From assembly GCF_964204645.1 (NCBI RefSeq), contig NC_134029.1, positions 18,990,450 to 19,054,449 on the forward strand: 64,000 nucleotides of DNA, given 5' to 3'. The translations under genes were made by a program, and so were the position numbers. Positions 10,618 to 24,316 of this stretch are shown piece after piece (within the stretch, counting starts at the first letter, position 1; each line of letters begins with the position of its first letter). The DNA comes from Tubulanus polymorphus (lineage: Eukaryota > Nemertea > Palaeonemertea > Tubulaniformes > Tubulanidae). The notes under the pieces are model-generated. The model was not told the origin of the DNA, ran no database searches, and was given only the letters and a program-made list of their open reading frames with translations.

Positions 10618-13600
10618 TTAAGTGACTGCTTCTTTTTGTGTATTGTCGGACAAAATTATTTTTTCTATTTTGTAACATGAACTGAGATGAAACGATCAGA
10701 AATCAAAGAGAGAAGATTACTCTGATTAAAAATACCATCAAACCTGTTTTTTTTGTGTGTGGTAAAAAATACATGAAATTGGAGAAAAAACTCTATCCGA
10801 CGTATGCTGACCACTCACTCGCGAAGAAACGATGGCTAGTTTCGTTTTTTGCGCCGTTCGAAGCGCAAATTTTTGTCGAGCGTGATCGATGATGTTGCAT
10901 TAGCGAATGATGATGAAATGAACGTACGTCGGTCAGATTCTCAACGTCGACCGTAGTGAATAAATGATACCTAATGGATATTGGCAACGCGAGTGAATTC
11001 TCGGTGACCACTGGAGATTTGCCGGTATGTCCGTACGCCGTCGAAGAGAAGCACGCGCGCTTGCTGCCAGTCCATCAATACCGCATTAACCCGTCGTACC
11101 CGTCTTGAGAGTAAAATGGTTGTCCAACTTCGGCAAAGTTGCCAAAGAAAGAAATAGACATCAACATCAATGCCTATAAATTGAATCTACTTGATTTGAG
11201 TCGGAATATTGGCAATAATTACTCTGTAGTGACTTCACAGGCTTGTTCGTGGATAGTTGGCACGTCTTGATTTGTTTCTGCCAATAAATGATGGGGCTAC
11301 GGACTACAATTTTCAACAAAGATTTATCGTTTCATAATAAACGGAAAAAAATCGCCCCTGTGTTTAGAAAGTATCACAGTCATTCACTAATTGAAACATC
11401 TTAGTTCTCTGGCTTCTGTCGGAAACATTCTGTCTGTGTGTCTGTCTTAACAGCTACTTAACTTTGTCAATAGTGGGTCGATCTTGATGAAACTTTTGTA
11501 CGATTTCATTATAAGGGTCTATTTATGCAATGCAAATAATGGGCCCAGTGCGCCACCTAACATGAGATCAATGCACTAAAAACTGTTTTTCAGCAACATG
11601 ACCTTGAAGATGACCTCATAACTGTGGAATGGGGTTCAAATTCAAAAAGTTTGACAAAATTTAGCTATCGGCCCTAGATACAACATATCTAAAATGCAAT
11701 GGGAACTAATGCTTGGGAGTTTGAGCCTGAGCCAGAGAACGTTGCCGCCTATGGCTAGTTACAATTTATAACTATGAATTTGCTTTGTTGTGTTAAACAT
11801 TGTAAATTTGGCCACGCTGAATAGTCCCCACCATTGTGCCATTGAATCGTGGCCAGTTCTTGCCGTCATGGATAGATGGCAGCATTTATATAGGTCGGGG
11901 TTACATACTAAATCAATCCAATAAGGATTTATTGCCTTTCAAGTAACGGACTATAGTACGGAAAACTTGTTATCGTCACTTTGCAGCTATATTTTTAGTC
12001 TTGTTTGTCTGCTGCTTCAGTGACAAGCCTTCATCAATTATACAAAAGTAGAAAATTTATGTTCATATCTTGTTTCGATATGTCGTCGTCGCGTTGGTTC
12101 GTTATTATCATCCTACTTCATATACTTAGCAATATCTTGCAGCTGATATTTTCCATCACGCGACCGATGACATGTTTTTCTTATAAACCTTAATGACTGT
12201 CTCTAGTACGCTAGGATAGACAACCTTTTAGACGAGAAAACAATTATTACAGGCGTGCCCTTTACAGGTGTGACATATTGCTTATCCTATTTTTGCGACA
12301 TGATATTTACGGAAAGGATCATTCTCTGTGTGCGAGACGAATTGATCCATATTTTGGAATGGTAGTCGAGTCTACCATCGATCGTTCACTTAGTTGTGGG
12401 TTGTATTGGTCAGTAAGCGTATCTGATTTTTCAGTTCACCGTACTTGATCATACAAATTAAGCTTATTGGATTTTTGAATGTCATCGATGCATTATTTAA
12501 GGCGTTCCGTGTGCATTACGTCTTAAATATAGACTGGTGTCCGGTCAATTTAGTAATCGATATATACAAATTCAACATAACTTTTTTGACCCCTAGTACT
12601 ATGAAATTTTATATTATGTTATTCATTGTCGCCAATATTATCCAATACATGTGTTTCTGTTATTACGATCAACTGTGTTGATCCGTATAGGATGGTCCTG
12701 GGAGTAACTTTCACTTATCAGCTCTTGGTGGCATAAATTGTAACCACTGGATATACACAACTGATATTTTATCATCAGGAGGGAAATAGGTATCGGAATT
12801 GATATGGCAAGTTTTGTCCATCAGCTCTAAGCCATTTGGAAGTGCAAAATTTCAATGAATTTTTCCCCATTCTACTAATCGATGCTGGACCTTGTTTCAT
12901 GACATCACAGGGAAAGCCCTTCAGAAGGGCATCACTTGGAAATCTCTGTAGAAGGGCTCTCCCAGTGACATCATTGTCAAGAACTGTTCTACCATTTTAC
13001 TAGTGATTCGTAGAACATGCTTACTACACAGTGCACCATGATTATTTCATCTTGATCAGCTGTTTATACGTTATTGCAAATCCAAGCACAAATCGATTTT
13101 TGTGCTCAAAACTAAAATGTACTCAGTTGATCCTACTGGACCCACGGTCCTTTATTTTTCAAGACGTCAATAAACTTTTAAGTCCATGCCTGGTAAGAAG
13201 AGCGCGTTGACCTTCAGAGTAAGCAAAGCGCTACAGATGTCTCAAAAAGTATCTAATTGTGGTTCTTAGTTAGTTGCGAGTTGGCGCTGATATGCCGCGC
13301 TCAATTGTGGCGTTGAGAGCTCTACTTTATGCACGGCGTTGATTATAAGTCTTATGACGTTGTTTAATTAATAGTCGCCATGGAAATTCGCGTTTTCACG
13401 CGATGTATTTTTCACAGCGAGGTGTCTGTCACGGCGGAGTAACCCTCGCGAAACCGGTTCGTCGTAATTGCAGCCGACAAAGATTTGCGCCCTGAAATGC
13501 GCCGGCATGCCTAGGTAATCAGTGAAATTACTTGTTAGCGAGGATTACAGTGTCTTTTGCTGAAATGCGCTCTCGTTCTCAGCTCCAGCGCACAAGCCTC

Positions 13601-16065
13601 GAGTTATAACTGGGCAGATGAAACAGAAAATTTGACCAAATAATATAATCTGTGAACCCGGGGTAGATAACCCAAGAATCATCTATGGATTTTTTTCGAT
13701 GGGGTTCTCGTGCCGAATAAAAAAAGGGCTATGAAAAAGGTTAAAGGAGATCGTATAAAAAGGCAATTGTCTGTCAGCCATGACAGTGGCAGATTTGGGT
13801 TCGACTACTGAGAGTATCGGAGAGTAGTTTCTACTCTTAAGAGCTCAACTACTCCCAAAAATATCGAAATAATCTTAAAATCGAAATTATTCCTAGTTCA
13901 TTTTCGGTTAAACTACATTTCTCAATGTCGAATTATTCTCGATTTTGGCGCAAACTACTACTATTAAACATATCAGGTACCCAGGTCAGCGTTATCTATG
14001 AACCCAGCTCCAGGAAACCTGGTTTTCCCTATTATCCCTGTCAGTAAACCGATTTGGACCCTCATTTTGTCAGGTATGCGTATGAACATATACTTTATTC
14101 ATTTCTTTGGTTCGAATTTCTCCATCATCCATGAATTAGCAATTTACTAATTGCATTCTATGAATTTTCTAATCTTTTAATGAGCTGACGGAGGGGTTAT
14201 CCATCCAACCCATTGCACAGTATTTTTCTACAGAATAACATTTGATAAACAGGACAAACAGAAAGTTAATCAATGTTTTCCTAGAGAATAATAAGATTTG
14301 TAACGTCATTGCGCATAGAACAGTTTTTAATACTGAAGTTTAGCTTCGACTTATTGAAATGGTTCAAAACGTTACAGTAAACAATCTTGAACGTCTCCTC
14401 CGCGATAACTGCTGAGAAATTTCTCATGAATAACCAGTGGGTGGATGCGGCGGATTTTTGATGAACGCCCTCACTTTCGTGGGTTGTGGTGCGTGGGAAA
14501 TTCTGTATCGCCGGCATCAATGAATGACGTCACCAGTACGCGAACGTCTAGTGTACTATCAACACTGAAGAGGCAATTACATTTTTCTCAGTTCTATGAG
14601 TAATCTGTAAGGATTAATTAATTTTAACTTATTTGAATTTCTAATATTCATTTCGGGCACGCCCGAGGTAATATCGATGAAAGAAACTCGTGTTTTGATG
14701 TGCGGACGATTGCCGCGCTGTACTAATTTGCATAATTGAACATCGAACGGATCAACCGGATGTCTTAAGAATATGTCGTCCAATTAAAATCTCACGATAA
14801 TTTCTGAAATTCTATGCATGGTGCACAGAAATCGTGGCACATATGAACTTCAAAGATTAATTCAAAGAGTTTGATTAATCCGATGCATTATTTGCCTAAT
14901 TTTTTTATTGGAATACCAACAATTGAGATCAAAGTTTGATCAAAATTGATCAAATGATTTTGATCAAGTTTGTCTGATGTATAAATGGCGCCATCTAACG
15001 ATGATTGGTGTGCCGATACCCCGTTGAGACATTGCACGCTGTTTGCTCGGTTTATGGACATCCAGCAAGCAGGGCTGGCATGGCCAGCTGAGGTTGCTGT
15101 GAGTTGTGCGTCGCAGCGCTTAGTGGGTGATGTGGATCAGACATATCGATGATAAGGTCATCCAATCAATTGCAGAAAATTGTTTATCATTCTTATGGCC
15201 CACGGAGCCTCTAGTTACCTCTTTAAGTTTTATCATTGAGGCCAGTATCTCTGAATTGCACTGGCATTGAAATGTGACGCTTTAAGGTCTTGAGTAGGTC
15301 TGCATGTATATATACAATATTTTCATCCCTGGATAAGCATGCTTACTAGATTATTCATGGAATGGTTGTTGGCTTACCGCTGATTGGTAAAAAACACCTG
15401 TTATCCCCATTATTAAGATGTCAGTCATGGTTTTGAACAATTGCTGTAGATTTCAAATTTTCCAACCTTGGCTAAAAGCTAGCTTATGTCGGGTTACGAT
15501 GCTCCTTCGGATAATGACGCAACTGGAGTTATCAGCAACTACCAGCCTACCTTATGCCACCGTGGTCAGTTTCCATCATATCCACCTGACATACACAGGC
15601 TTAGTCTGCTTTAGTTGCCCGTGTCCTACATTGGCCTTACTTATCCCACCAGTTGCAGTCGAGCAACGTAAGCCGGACTATCGTCACAGTCGGATATAAG
15701 CTAGCTTTAAGTAAACAAGGCTTAACAGGGGATACTGCGACAATGCGGCATCTAGAATAGACGCTACTTCTTTACTGACGCTGATTTAATTAATCTGGTA
15801 ATCTCGGGAGACTTGGATAATCTATATTTATATAACGTTAGCTAGCTGTCTGCTGGCTTAGTGGACATAGCTAATTAACGTGATGCCTGCAGCGGGTGCA
15901 AACGACATCAAACATGTTGAATGCAAAATGCTGTAGTTAATGATGGATTAAGCAGGAATCGGAATGTCACACTGGTGATCGATTACGTTTAGCTTTTTTC
16001 TGTAATGTCTGTTTTATGAATTGTCCAGCATTCGGTTCAGCAGCAATGGCTAGTGGAACTGGATG

Positions 16066-16413
16066 CGATCGCGCAGAGAGACCATTTGGCACGGATCAGA
16101 CCCGAGTCAAATTTGGCTCGTGCCTAATTACACATAAACCACTCACCCGATACTAAACAATGTCATGATGACGAAGTGAGTTGTGTCACTTCCAGAATTA
16201 ATTAGAGCCGCGATCGCACGGAGATGATCAGGCCCGGGCCAAATTGGCTTCAATCAGGTTCGTGCCTGATAAGAGAGTGTGCAAAATTTGGCCTGGGCCA
16301 AAAACGCCCGTGTTATCGCGGGTAAGCATTTACAGCCTATTGACCCAGCACGGGCCCATTCGGCACCCGTGTGATGGTTGGCCCGGGCTTAAAACGCTTG
16401 TGTGATCACAACC
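16066..16413. mobile_element. family-A MITE interrupted by a second, short copy
   Basis: The outer element runs TGCGATCGCGC...CACTTCCAGAATTA (to about 16200) and resumes at about 16336 with CACGGGCCCATTCGGCACCC, ending CTTGTGTGATCACAA. In between, 16206-16322 has its own ends AGCCGCGATCGCAC and CGTGTTATCGCGG. Confidence 0.65.
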
Positions 16414-18155
16414 TATGACGATGTATTGCTAGGCTACGAAGAAATATGTTTAATACGATACTCCGAGTATTTGTTGGTTAGATTACGTACAGATGACTGT
16501 AATGCATCTGTGTAGTCGGCTGGACAAATATATACACACGCTTCAGATGACGCTCTGTGGGGGTTTCTCGTGATTAGACACGACTTCTTTTGTTTCGTTT
16601 TTTTTGTTCCGTTTTTTTTTTTGTTCGTCGTTTTCGTCGTTTGTTCGCGAAGCCCCATATTCGCAATAATTCATTCCATGAAAATCAATGTAAGTCGTCA
16701 GCGATGCAAAGAGTTCCACCAGTATCTGCATTCCTCATCGCCGTTTTATATTTGCTGCATCCACACTTACCACAATTTAGACCATTAATGGGCAGAATCG
16801 GAGTGTGCATTCATACTCGCGTTGTCTTTAGGTCCAAATTAGTCCGGACTAAAATGGAATTTAGAACACGCCTTTCGCTAGTTTGATTTGCCTGGTGAAT
16901 ACTATATTGGAACTAACCAAATTTATACCCCGCAATAACGTCGTGTGAACACAGCTTTAATATCATCATTCTGGCCTCGATAAGAATGAAAAATCCGTTG
17001 CTAACGAGTCATCTGTTTTTGAGATGTTTATGTAAGTCGATGTGTGTTGTGTTGAGCGGACGCCCTCTCGGTGGAAGATTATTTTGAACGAGAAATTTCT
17101 TGATTTAGATACCGCCAGCTGAAAACTATTGCAGCAAATAGTGCTGCCAGCTACTGGTGAAATGTTGAACTATAAAGTTTTGTATTCAAGACGTGGGCGG
17201 GCTAATATAGGATCAAGCTTTGGCTTTACGTGGACGTTTTGCCCTGAGTTCCATAGATGTGATTCAAATTTCGTTTCGATGAGTTGAAAATTGTTTAGTT
17301 AGAGCTACGTCGAAACACAGTCAGTATAGCTCTGAAGAGCAGTTTATCAGAAAATGAGAAAATTCAATGAAATTTTTTAACACTTAATGAAATGGATTTC
17401 TCGGTGCCTGGGATGGTATTTCGATTGAAGTACCACTGTCTGATCTGCTGGAGCTGACGAATTTAGAAAAAGAATAAACCGCGTAACTCTTCTCGCGTAA
17501 TCTTCGCCCTTCCCCCCTCGCAAGAAGAAACTGGTGCGGAAGGTTCGTATGAATTATTGCCGATCTAACAACTCAACAAGTTCATGTACTACGATGATAA
17601 TACGGCGCACGCGTCTGACTATCCCCTCTCTCTCTCTCAGCTCACTCGAACTGACGCCGTACTAAGTAGATTCTCGTTTACTCGTCGGCTGATGGATTTT
17701 ACACCTCGGTTCGTCTTCAGGTACGCTGTCGGTTTCTTAATATCGTAGATGGAATTTTTCGAGAATTCGCTGTTTTTCCTATTACGCAATAATTTTCGCT
17801 GCGATGAATTTTTAATGAAATCGCGGCAAACGATTTGATTCCGGTTTGAATTATAAACAGCTTCTTCGATCAATATTCATGGTAGAACATTGCCATTTAA
17901 ATTGTTGCTTCGAGTCAGGGGAAGTCAGGTTGTGTCGGATTAGGTTCTGATTAGATTTGGTTTTGAATTATGGTTGTTTTGGATATACCGATTCAACGAT
18001 CTAATAGAAAGAAAAAGCGCTTTCAAAGTGTAGGTGAGAATTTTGGTATATCTTAAATCCAACAACGCACGTGATGCAGGGAAACATGGAAACCGGAAAC
18101 GGAAACAAGTTTTCGAAGATTTCCATGTGTCATGTCCGTTTACGAGAAACAGGGT

Positions 18156-18474
18156 AGCCGTGATGACATGAGCATTTTGGCTCGGGTCAAATTAGGCCCA
18201 GAACAACTGTTCTCACATGGGTACTAAATGGGCCCGTGTCTGTTTGGACCAAACCGAATTTTGCCCGACCAAAAACATCGGACCAGGCTCGAGCCAAATT
18301 ATTGCGTATGAATTGGTTGCGGAAATGACTCACTTCGCTTTGTTTAAGCGTAGTTTAACATCGAGTAACATTTACATGTGATCGCGCTTTCTAATAAAGC
18401 ATGGGCCGAACTCATCTTGGGCCTGATACGTACCAATTTGTCCAGGGCCAAATCGTCTCTGTGTGATCGCCGCT
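18156..18474. mobile_element. family-A MITE, full copy
   Basis: Ends AGCCGTGATGACATGAGC and CTGTGTGATCGCCGCT. Contains GAACAACTGTTCTCACATGG, the ACCAAAAACATCGGACCAGG block and the central TTTAAGCGTAGTTTAACATC segment in the usual order. Confidence 0.8.
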
Positions 18475-18507
18475 GGTGCGTTTCCTTGCGGCTGGTGCGT
18501 TTCCTTG
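18472..18507 (+). repeat. 2 x 18-base tandem duplication
   Basis: GCTGGTGCGTTTCCTTGCG followed immediately by GCTGGTGCGTTTCCTTG, starting at the very end of the family-A copy at 18156-18474. Confidence 0.8.
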
Positions 18508-21090
18508 TGTCGTGTGCTTTGTAGTCGCCTGTGTTAAAAAATGATCGCGAGGAGTCAACGGTTTATGAACGATGAAAAATTCAATAGATTTTAATGAGGA
18601 TGAACTTTTGCGATGCCGATCCATTTCCGCGATGATGAACAAACATAGGAATTAATCGTCCATGAATAATTTAGTGATGTTCTTTTTTTCAATAAATCCG
18701 CGCTGTGTTTCATTCGCACTCAACACTGACGATGAAAGCAAATTTGGCGCGTTAGTTCGTAAAAAAATATATCCTTCGCATTATGTATTTGATGGTAAAA
18801 TGATGAATTTATGGAATAGGACGATTGATCTTACTGTCGATCAATGGTTGGAAAGCGCTGATAGGGAATTTGTTGCTCGGGAAATTTTTCAAAGCTGATC
18901 ACCATCTTTGCTATAAAGCTAGGGGCGCACGAGTGTATTTTTCAACCGAATGCGACAATTGATTTCACTAGAAAATTCATATACAGAGTATAGTACTGTA
19001 TCGATTGACAGAGCACGGGCAGACAAGCAAATTTGCAGGCGACCCGATCACTGGTGTAAATAATCGGCTGAAAATATCAAATATGTTTGATACGGGTATT
19101 TCACTGGACGATTGAGTCAGTCGTGAACGGACAGACTCTCGAATTCTTTGGGCCATTTATAAATTTGCCACAATCGGAGCGAATTCGTGCCCCTACCTTA
19201 CGGAATAGAAGGTTTTCGAAGTGCTAACTATCGTAGACGTAACGTTGCTGTCATAGTAAATGGGTTGAGAGAGATAGTTCATTTAGCGGGCGACCCTGAA
19301 AACTCCTCTGTACATATACTACACTTCTTCAGTACTACCGCGGAGTGTAAGAGTAGCTCGCGGTGAGTGATGGCTGGTTGTACCACCAACAACTGGCCAA
19401 TTTACTGCAACCACTTTTTTCTATCATAACTACAGCCAGCTCGGGTTATCTATTTACCGCAGCTGGTAGTAAAACTTTGAATTGCGTAAACGTGAGTTAC
19501 AGGTGGAAATAGACTTCATCGATGGTTGTAACATCCGCCATCACAGGGGCAGATCTAGGTTTCTGAGTGCTGCTCGACTGTGGAAGGGCACCTATATATC
19601 ATAGCCGGTAAACGGAAAAAAATATACGTAGGAAAAAATGCCACCGGTAAAAATGCCACTTTTTGTACAGTAGGAAAAAATTCGTCCAGGAACAAATACA
19701 GTTATTTACATATATGAATATCAGTTGACTGCGTAAATTATCAGTCATTTTACTAATGATCTCTTGATAATTGTCATAGCCGGAGAATCTGGGGCAGAAT
19801 GGGAAAACTTTGAATTTCTAGGGCTCCGAGATGAAATCTGAGCACACTTGTGGCATCAACTATATCTATCCACAAAATACGCCATTTTGACCTGTAGGTG
19901 TATATATGGAATATACCATTGCCTGAGAAGAATGTTCATTCATGAATGATCTGTTTTCAGATTGATTTATTCAGCCTAATTATTAACTAATTACTAACTA
20001 GGGTGATTAGTGAATTAATTTATTCAGTGTGTCACATCCAAGATATCTTTTCTGCTACAGATATGTTAATTACGTGATTAGTAGAATGATTGTTAATGAA
20101 AACGACCTGTATGTATATATATAACTAGGGGTATTTTGCTTATGGAAAAGCCTACACCTTTTCTTTTCTTGGAAGTGTTTGCTTTGATTGTTTGTTCAGT
20201 GGAATCTTTTGACAAAAGTTGCACTCCAGGTCTAAACACTAGCTGTTTACTGTACCTATTGTGTCCGAATCTCAGGGTGAAAAGGGATCCATTTCCTTCA
20301 GAGATGTAATCAGCGTTTTCTGTTTTGATATAATTGGACCAATGAATTTTGTGAAAGCTGCTTGGTCATGGATATATCGAGGTGGCTACCAAATAAGGAG
20401 TTGACACAATGCAGTAGATATCGTAGATAACAGTCGTATGCTTAAAACTGGGGCAATGTGACTCTTGAGATATATTAACTTTCTTCGAGTCAACGAGTGC
20501 GAACTGACCAGTGGTATAAACATGAAGGAGCGAAGTTTCCGAGAGGCCATGATGTACTGGCCAGGTAAAAATTATTTTTTTTATTTTTGTGTGGAAGAAA
20601 TGGTTATTGAATTTTTTCTGATATTCTACGTGCTTTTCGTTTAGGTTTGTTATGAAATATGGGATCGATGCTTTTGATATAAGCTTTACATTTTAGCCAT
20701 AATGTGTATATGGAGAAAATGTGGCTCGGTATCGTATGATTTTTGAAAATTGCCGATTTTGAACAGGTTCTAATATTGCCACGACAAATTTACTTCAATT
20801 TCGTCAAAAACGTTGTATTGAAAGAAAAAAACTCATTCAGTGAATTATTGCTGCGGCTTTCGCCGCTGCAGTCGCTACAGTTCCAACGTTATACCGGTGT
20901 GTCCTGTATATTGGTAGGTGTCCTATTCGTTCTCAAAATGCTGTTAATCTTGAATGTATTGGAAAATGTCGCACATTCAATGCTGCACAAGTGTGACATC
21001 TATCATACAACGTCATTACTAATGTAATGTTGTATGCATTTCAAAGTAGCAACGCGACTGTGTGACAATATTCAGATAGTGCGTGACTGT

Positions 21091-21401
21091 AGCCGCCATT
21101 ACACGGAGACGATTTGGCTCGGGCCAAAGTGGCACAGATCAGGCCAATACCAAATTTGGCCCCTGTCTAATCAGAGAGCGCGTTCACGCACAAACCATTC
21201 ACTCGATTCTCAACAATGCTCAAACAAAGTGAAGTGAGTCATTTCCAGAACCAGTTGCAATTCAAGCATGATCATTTGACCCATGCTAACATTTGACTGG
21301 CGCCTGGTCCAACATTTTCGGTCCGGCCAAATAGGCACGAGCCCATTTGGCACCGGTGTGAACAGTTGTTCCGGGCCAAAAACGCTTATGTGATCGTAGC
21401 T
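21091..21401. mobile_element. family-A MITE, full reversed copy
   Basis: Ends AGCCGCCATTACACGGAG and CTTATGTGATCGTAGCT. Contains AACCATTCACTCGATTCTCA and GAACAGTTGTTCCGGGCC in the usual reversed order. Confidence 0.82.
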
Positions 21402-21763
21402 CCAGAGACAATATTGACATAGTAGTGGTTTAAGCAGTTGCCACCATTACTTAAGGCGCTAATAGGATTCAGGACCTAGGAAAAGTTTCCTAGAAAATGA
21501 CTAATGAACTACACACGACTGCAGACAAACATATTTCTGATTTAAAGCCAAATCGAGATAACATTTTGAGTGAATTAAGCAAGTTGATTAATGTACAGCA
21601 GCTTATGATTTGGACAGGAAGGTGGGGGCGAAATATTCACTGCTAGTTCTCACCAGATGGCGCTGTATTGTCATTTTCAGGCAGCCTGAATATAAGCTGC
21701 CCTTAATGCATAGGGTTGTGAGGAACTTTAAGTTGTTATGACTGTCATCAGTAATTTCTTAGG

Positions 21764-21980
21764 GCGGGCAACCTGCAATTGTTTGTGACGCGATCGGTTG
21801 CACCTGGTCACAAATTGTTGCTCGGAGCGACTGCGTTGCGATCATCAGCGACGATTTGAGACTTGTCTATGTCAGTCGCAAGGGAGTAGTATTACAGTTG
21901 CGACTTAGGTGAGACGGTCGCATCGCAGAAAGTAGATCATGTGCGACTAGTGGCGTGGCTGCAGTCGCAAGGCGTTACAA
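21764..21980. repeat. TCGCAA-rich element, probable relative of 36211-36391
   Basis: CAACCTGCAATTGTTTGTGA, GACGCGATCGGTTGC, and CAGTCGCAAGGCG occur in the order expected for the reverse complement of the 36211-36391 element, at lower identity. Confidence 0.45.
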
Positions 21981-22071
21981 GGATATGCTTATCAATGGGT
22001 CGTTCACCAGCCTTTCGCCTCTGAGAGAACCGTCAGGATCGAAAGTTTTCAGTTGCGATATAAAAAGGTTG

Positions 22072-22211
22072 CCAGGGGCCAGTTGCTCGAAAGTTGGCTA
22101 TAGAGGTAACCAGTGGATAGTTGGCATAGATAGTGACGATTAAAAGTTCATTGTTACTATGGTATTTATCCACCGGTTATCTTAAACCAACTTTAAAGCA
22201 ACTGGCCCTGG
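22072..22211. mobile_element. inverted-repeat MITE (CCAGGGGCCAGTTGCTC ends)
   Basis: CCAGGGGCCAGTTGCTCGAA at the left is inverted at the right end as TTTAAAGCAACTGGCCCTGG; the arms continue to AAGTTGG/CCAACTT. The 140-base element could fold on itself. Relatives lie at 61025-61188 and 63349-63478. Confidence 0.75.
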
Positions 22212-23224
22212 TGTGCTCCGACGAGCTGGAACTGGTAACGGGCTGAATCTGCCTTGTCGTTAGCTCAATCAGCCGAGTGTCATCAGCAGGCAGACGACGA
22301 TGACGGCTCCATCTTTCAATTCACTGCATTCTGAAAAAAACGATACAACGACAGTAAAGAGAAATTCAGTTCAGTTCATAGAAAATAATTTTGGCCGACC
22401 TTGATGAACCCGTTTATTATTCGGTCAAGAGTAATCTAGATATCGCGGTGATTATTTGTCGAAAACGTTCGCTCCGGTCGGAAATCTGTTGTTTTTTTCG
22501 CCTGTTTGCCCGCAGCAAACTTTGGTACGTTATTCAGTTCACACCACGAACGAACGTTCAGCCGATTAATCCGTACGAACGCTTGCATAGTCGACAAAAC
22601 TGTACGCTTTTTCGCGGTTACAATGGAATTTTTTCGATTCAATTAAGCGTAATGCTCGAGTATGTTCACAAAATTCTCTTGATTAACTTCCGCAGGCTAA
22701 AATATATATACGTTTATACATACCTATATATACATGTCCATGTATAGGCCTACTTTTCATATGAATTACTCTTGTCCTGTTTACGTTCATTTTAGTTTTT
22801 CTATTAAGTATATTATATATGAGAAGTCCGACGACGAAATATATTACTTCATTTACATAAAGTAAACGCCTAAATGATAAAGGATAAAAAAGGTTAGTTT
22901 AAACTTGGACTCAAAACGCTCTTCGTTTGAGAGTCCATGGTTTAAAATTGGATATATCAATGATTGAATTGAATGGACCGGCAATGAACCATTCTAACCA
23001 GGCTACAGGGGCAGGGGCATTTACCCCCCCCCCCAAAGAAAAAAAAATTAATTTAAAGTTTTGAAAAGTGGCCATTTTGCAAATATCATTGTTACATCAT
23101 TGTTTATGATATGATATGATGATAAATGTGAGTAAGACCTGGGCTAGCCCCAATATTGGTGACTTATTGTGCGTATTTGCTTAAAATTCAAAGCGACGTA
23201 AATTTCACGACTCCAACGCTAATA

Positions 23225-23330
23225 TTGATGATGTAGTGCACACGTCGCCTCACATTGAGTACCCCTTAAATAACAGTAATTATCGATGTATTAAAATGTG
23301 GTTACGGTTTTTACAGCGTCACGAAAACGC
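23225..23330. repeat. dispersed repeat D2, copy 3
   Basis: GATGATGTAGTGCACACGTC, ACCCCTTAAATAACAG and TACGGTTTTTACAGCG, in D2 order. Confidence 0.6.
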
Positions 23331-24298
23331 GCGCCAGCGATATCGTATATTTTTCAATGATTTGTGACCTGAATGATTATAATTCTGCGGGAGTATCGGG
23401 AATTATAACTGAAATGTATATGAATTAATCATCTAATTTATTATCATCCCGCTCATTACGGAGGAATGTGAAATATAAACGATCGCTGGCAACTGACCGA
23501 CTGTGTTTTCTATTTAGTGCGACGATACGATGTGGGAACCTGAACGCGATATGAGAAATTGGATTCAATTTCATCATGTTCTATAGGGTCAAATCTTGTA
23601 AATGAATATATATAAACACCGGCTAGCCAGTAATGCCATTACGGTTATGGTTATGAACGCCTTTTGTGGAAAAGTCGTAATGATTTTTCCAATCATCTCT
23701 TAAAAATTCAAACGCTCCTAGAATCTCAGAGATATCCGAGATAGTTCATTTGTCTATTAATTTATTCATCAACTTTTCTTGAAGGTTCGCCCGAATTTGT
23801 ATTAGTCAAACTTCGATAGTTGCTCTTAATCCGGCACATCTGTCTTTTATGCCCCTAGAAGAAAGCATCTTTTTATATTGGTTTCCATAGACAATTGACT
23901 GTCTAAAGTAAAAAAACCCACAATACATGTATAATGAAAAAACTAAAAGAGAATTTAACTTTCGACCCAATTCTATTTTTTCAGTTTTTGTAAATGGCCC
24001 GCAGAATCAGGCCGAAACGTCAAATATACTTATCTATTTTTTCAATATACTGCGGTTTTTACTTCATATATTTTTATATGCCCCGAAAAGGGAACACAAT
24101 TTTTTCAAACATGGACGATTATTCGATAAACATCGCTCCGAAAATACATCGCATTTTTACGCGACGTATGTCGCCGTATATGTACGTAGACAATACGCTG
24201 ACTTTCCGGCTGCGCTATAAGCTGTATATGCTAATGTGCAGACGAAGACGGATGACAAGGACTCTAGTTAATACTATACACGCAGCGCATATAGAAAT

Positions 24299-24316
24299 AG
24301 AGAGAGAGAGAGAGAA
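24299..24316 (+). repeat. (GA)n microsatellite
   Basis: AGAGAGAGAGAGAGAG in the proposed 5' region of the DLC-family gene. Confidence 0.9.

Larger units (their letters stand above)
1..24250. other. gene-free flank, repeat mosaic
   Basis: No open frame here shows recognisable protein similarity, splice-consistent neighbours or coding-like codon use. Much of it is built from inverted-repeat elements listed separately (1033-1322, 1982-2469, 3508-3834, 4289-4582, 5820-6030, 7044-7228, 7329-7630, 8739-8916, 10331-10617, 16066-16413, 18156-18474, 21091-21401, 22072-22211). Between them I see only AT-rich unique sequence. Confidence 0.6.

Noticed and set aside
11425-11760. CTGTCTGTGTGTCTGTC followed by ATCTTGATGAAACTTTTGT, which resembles a repeat phrase seen in many genomes
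   Set aside because: No second copy in the window, so it cannot be defined as a repeat from this sequence.
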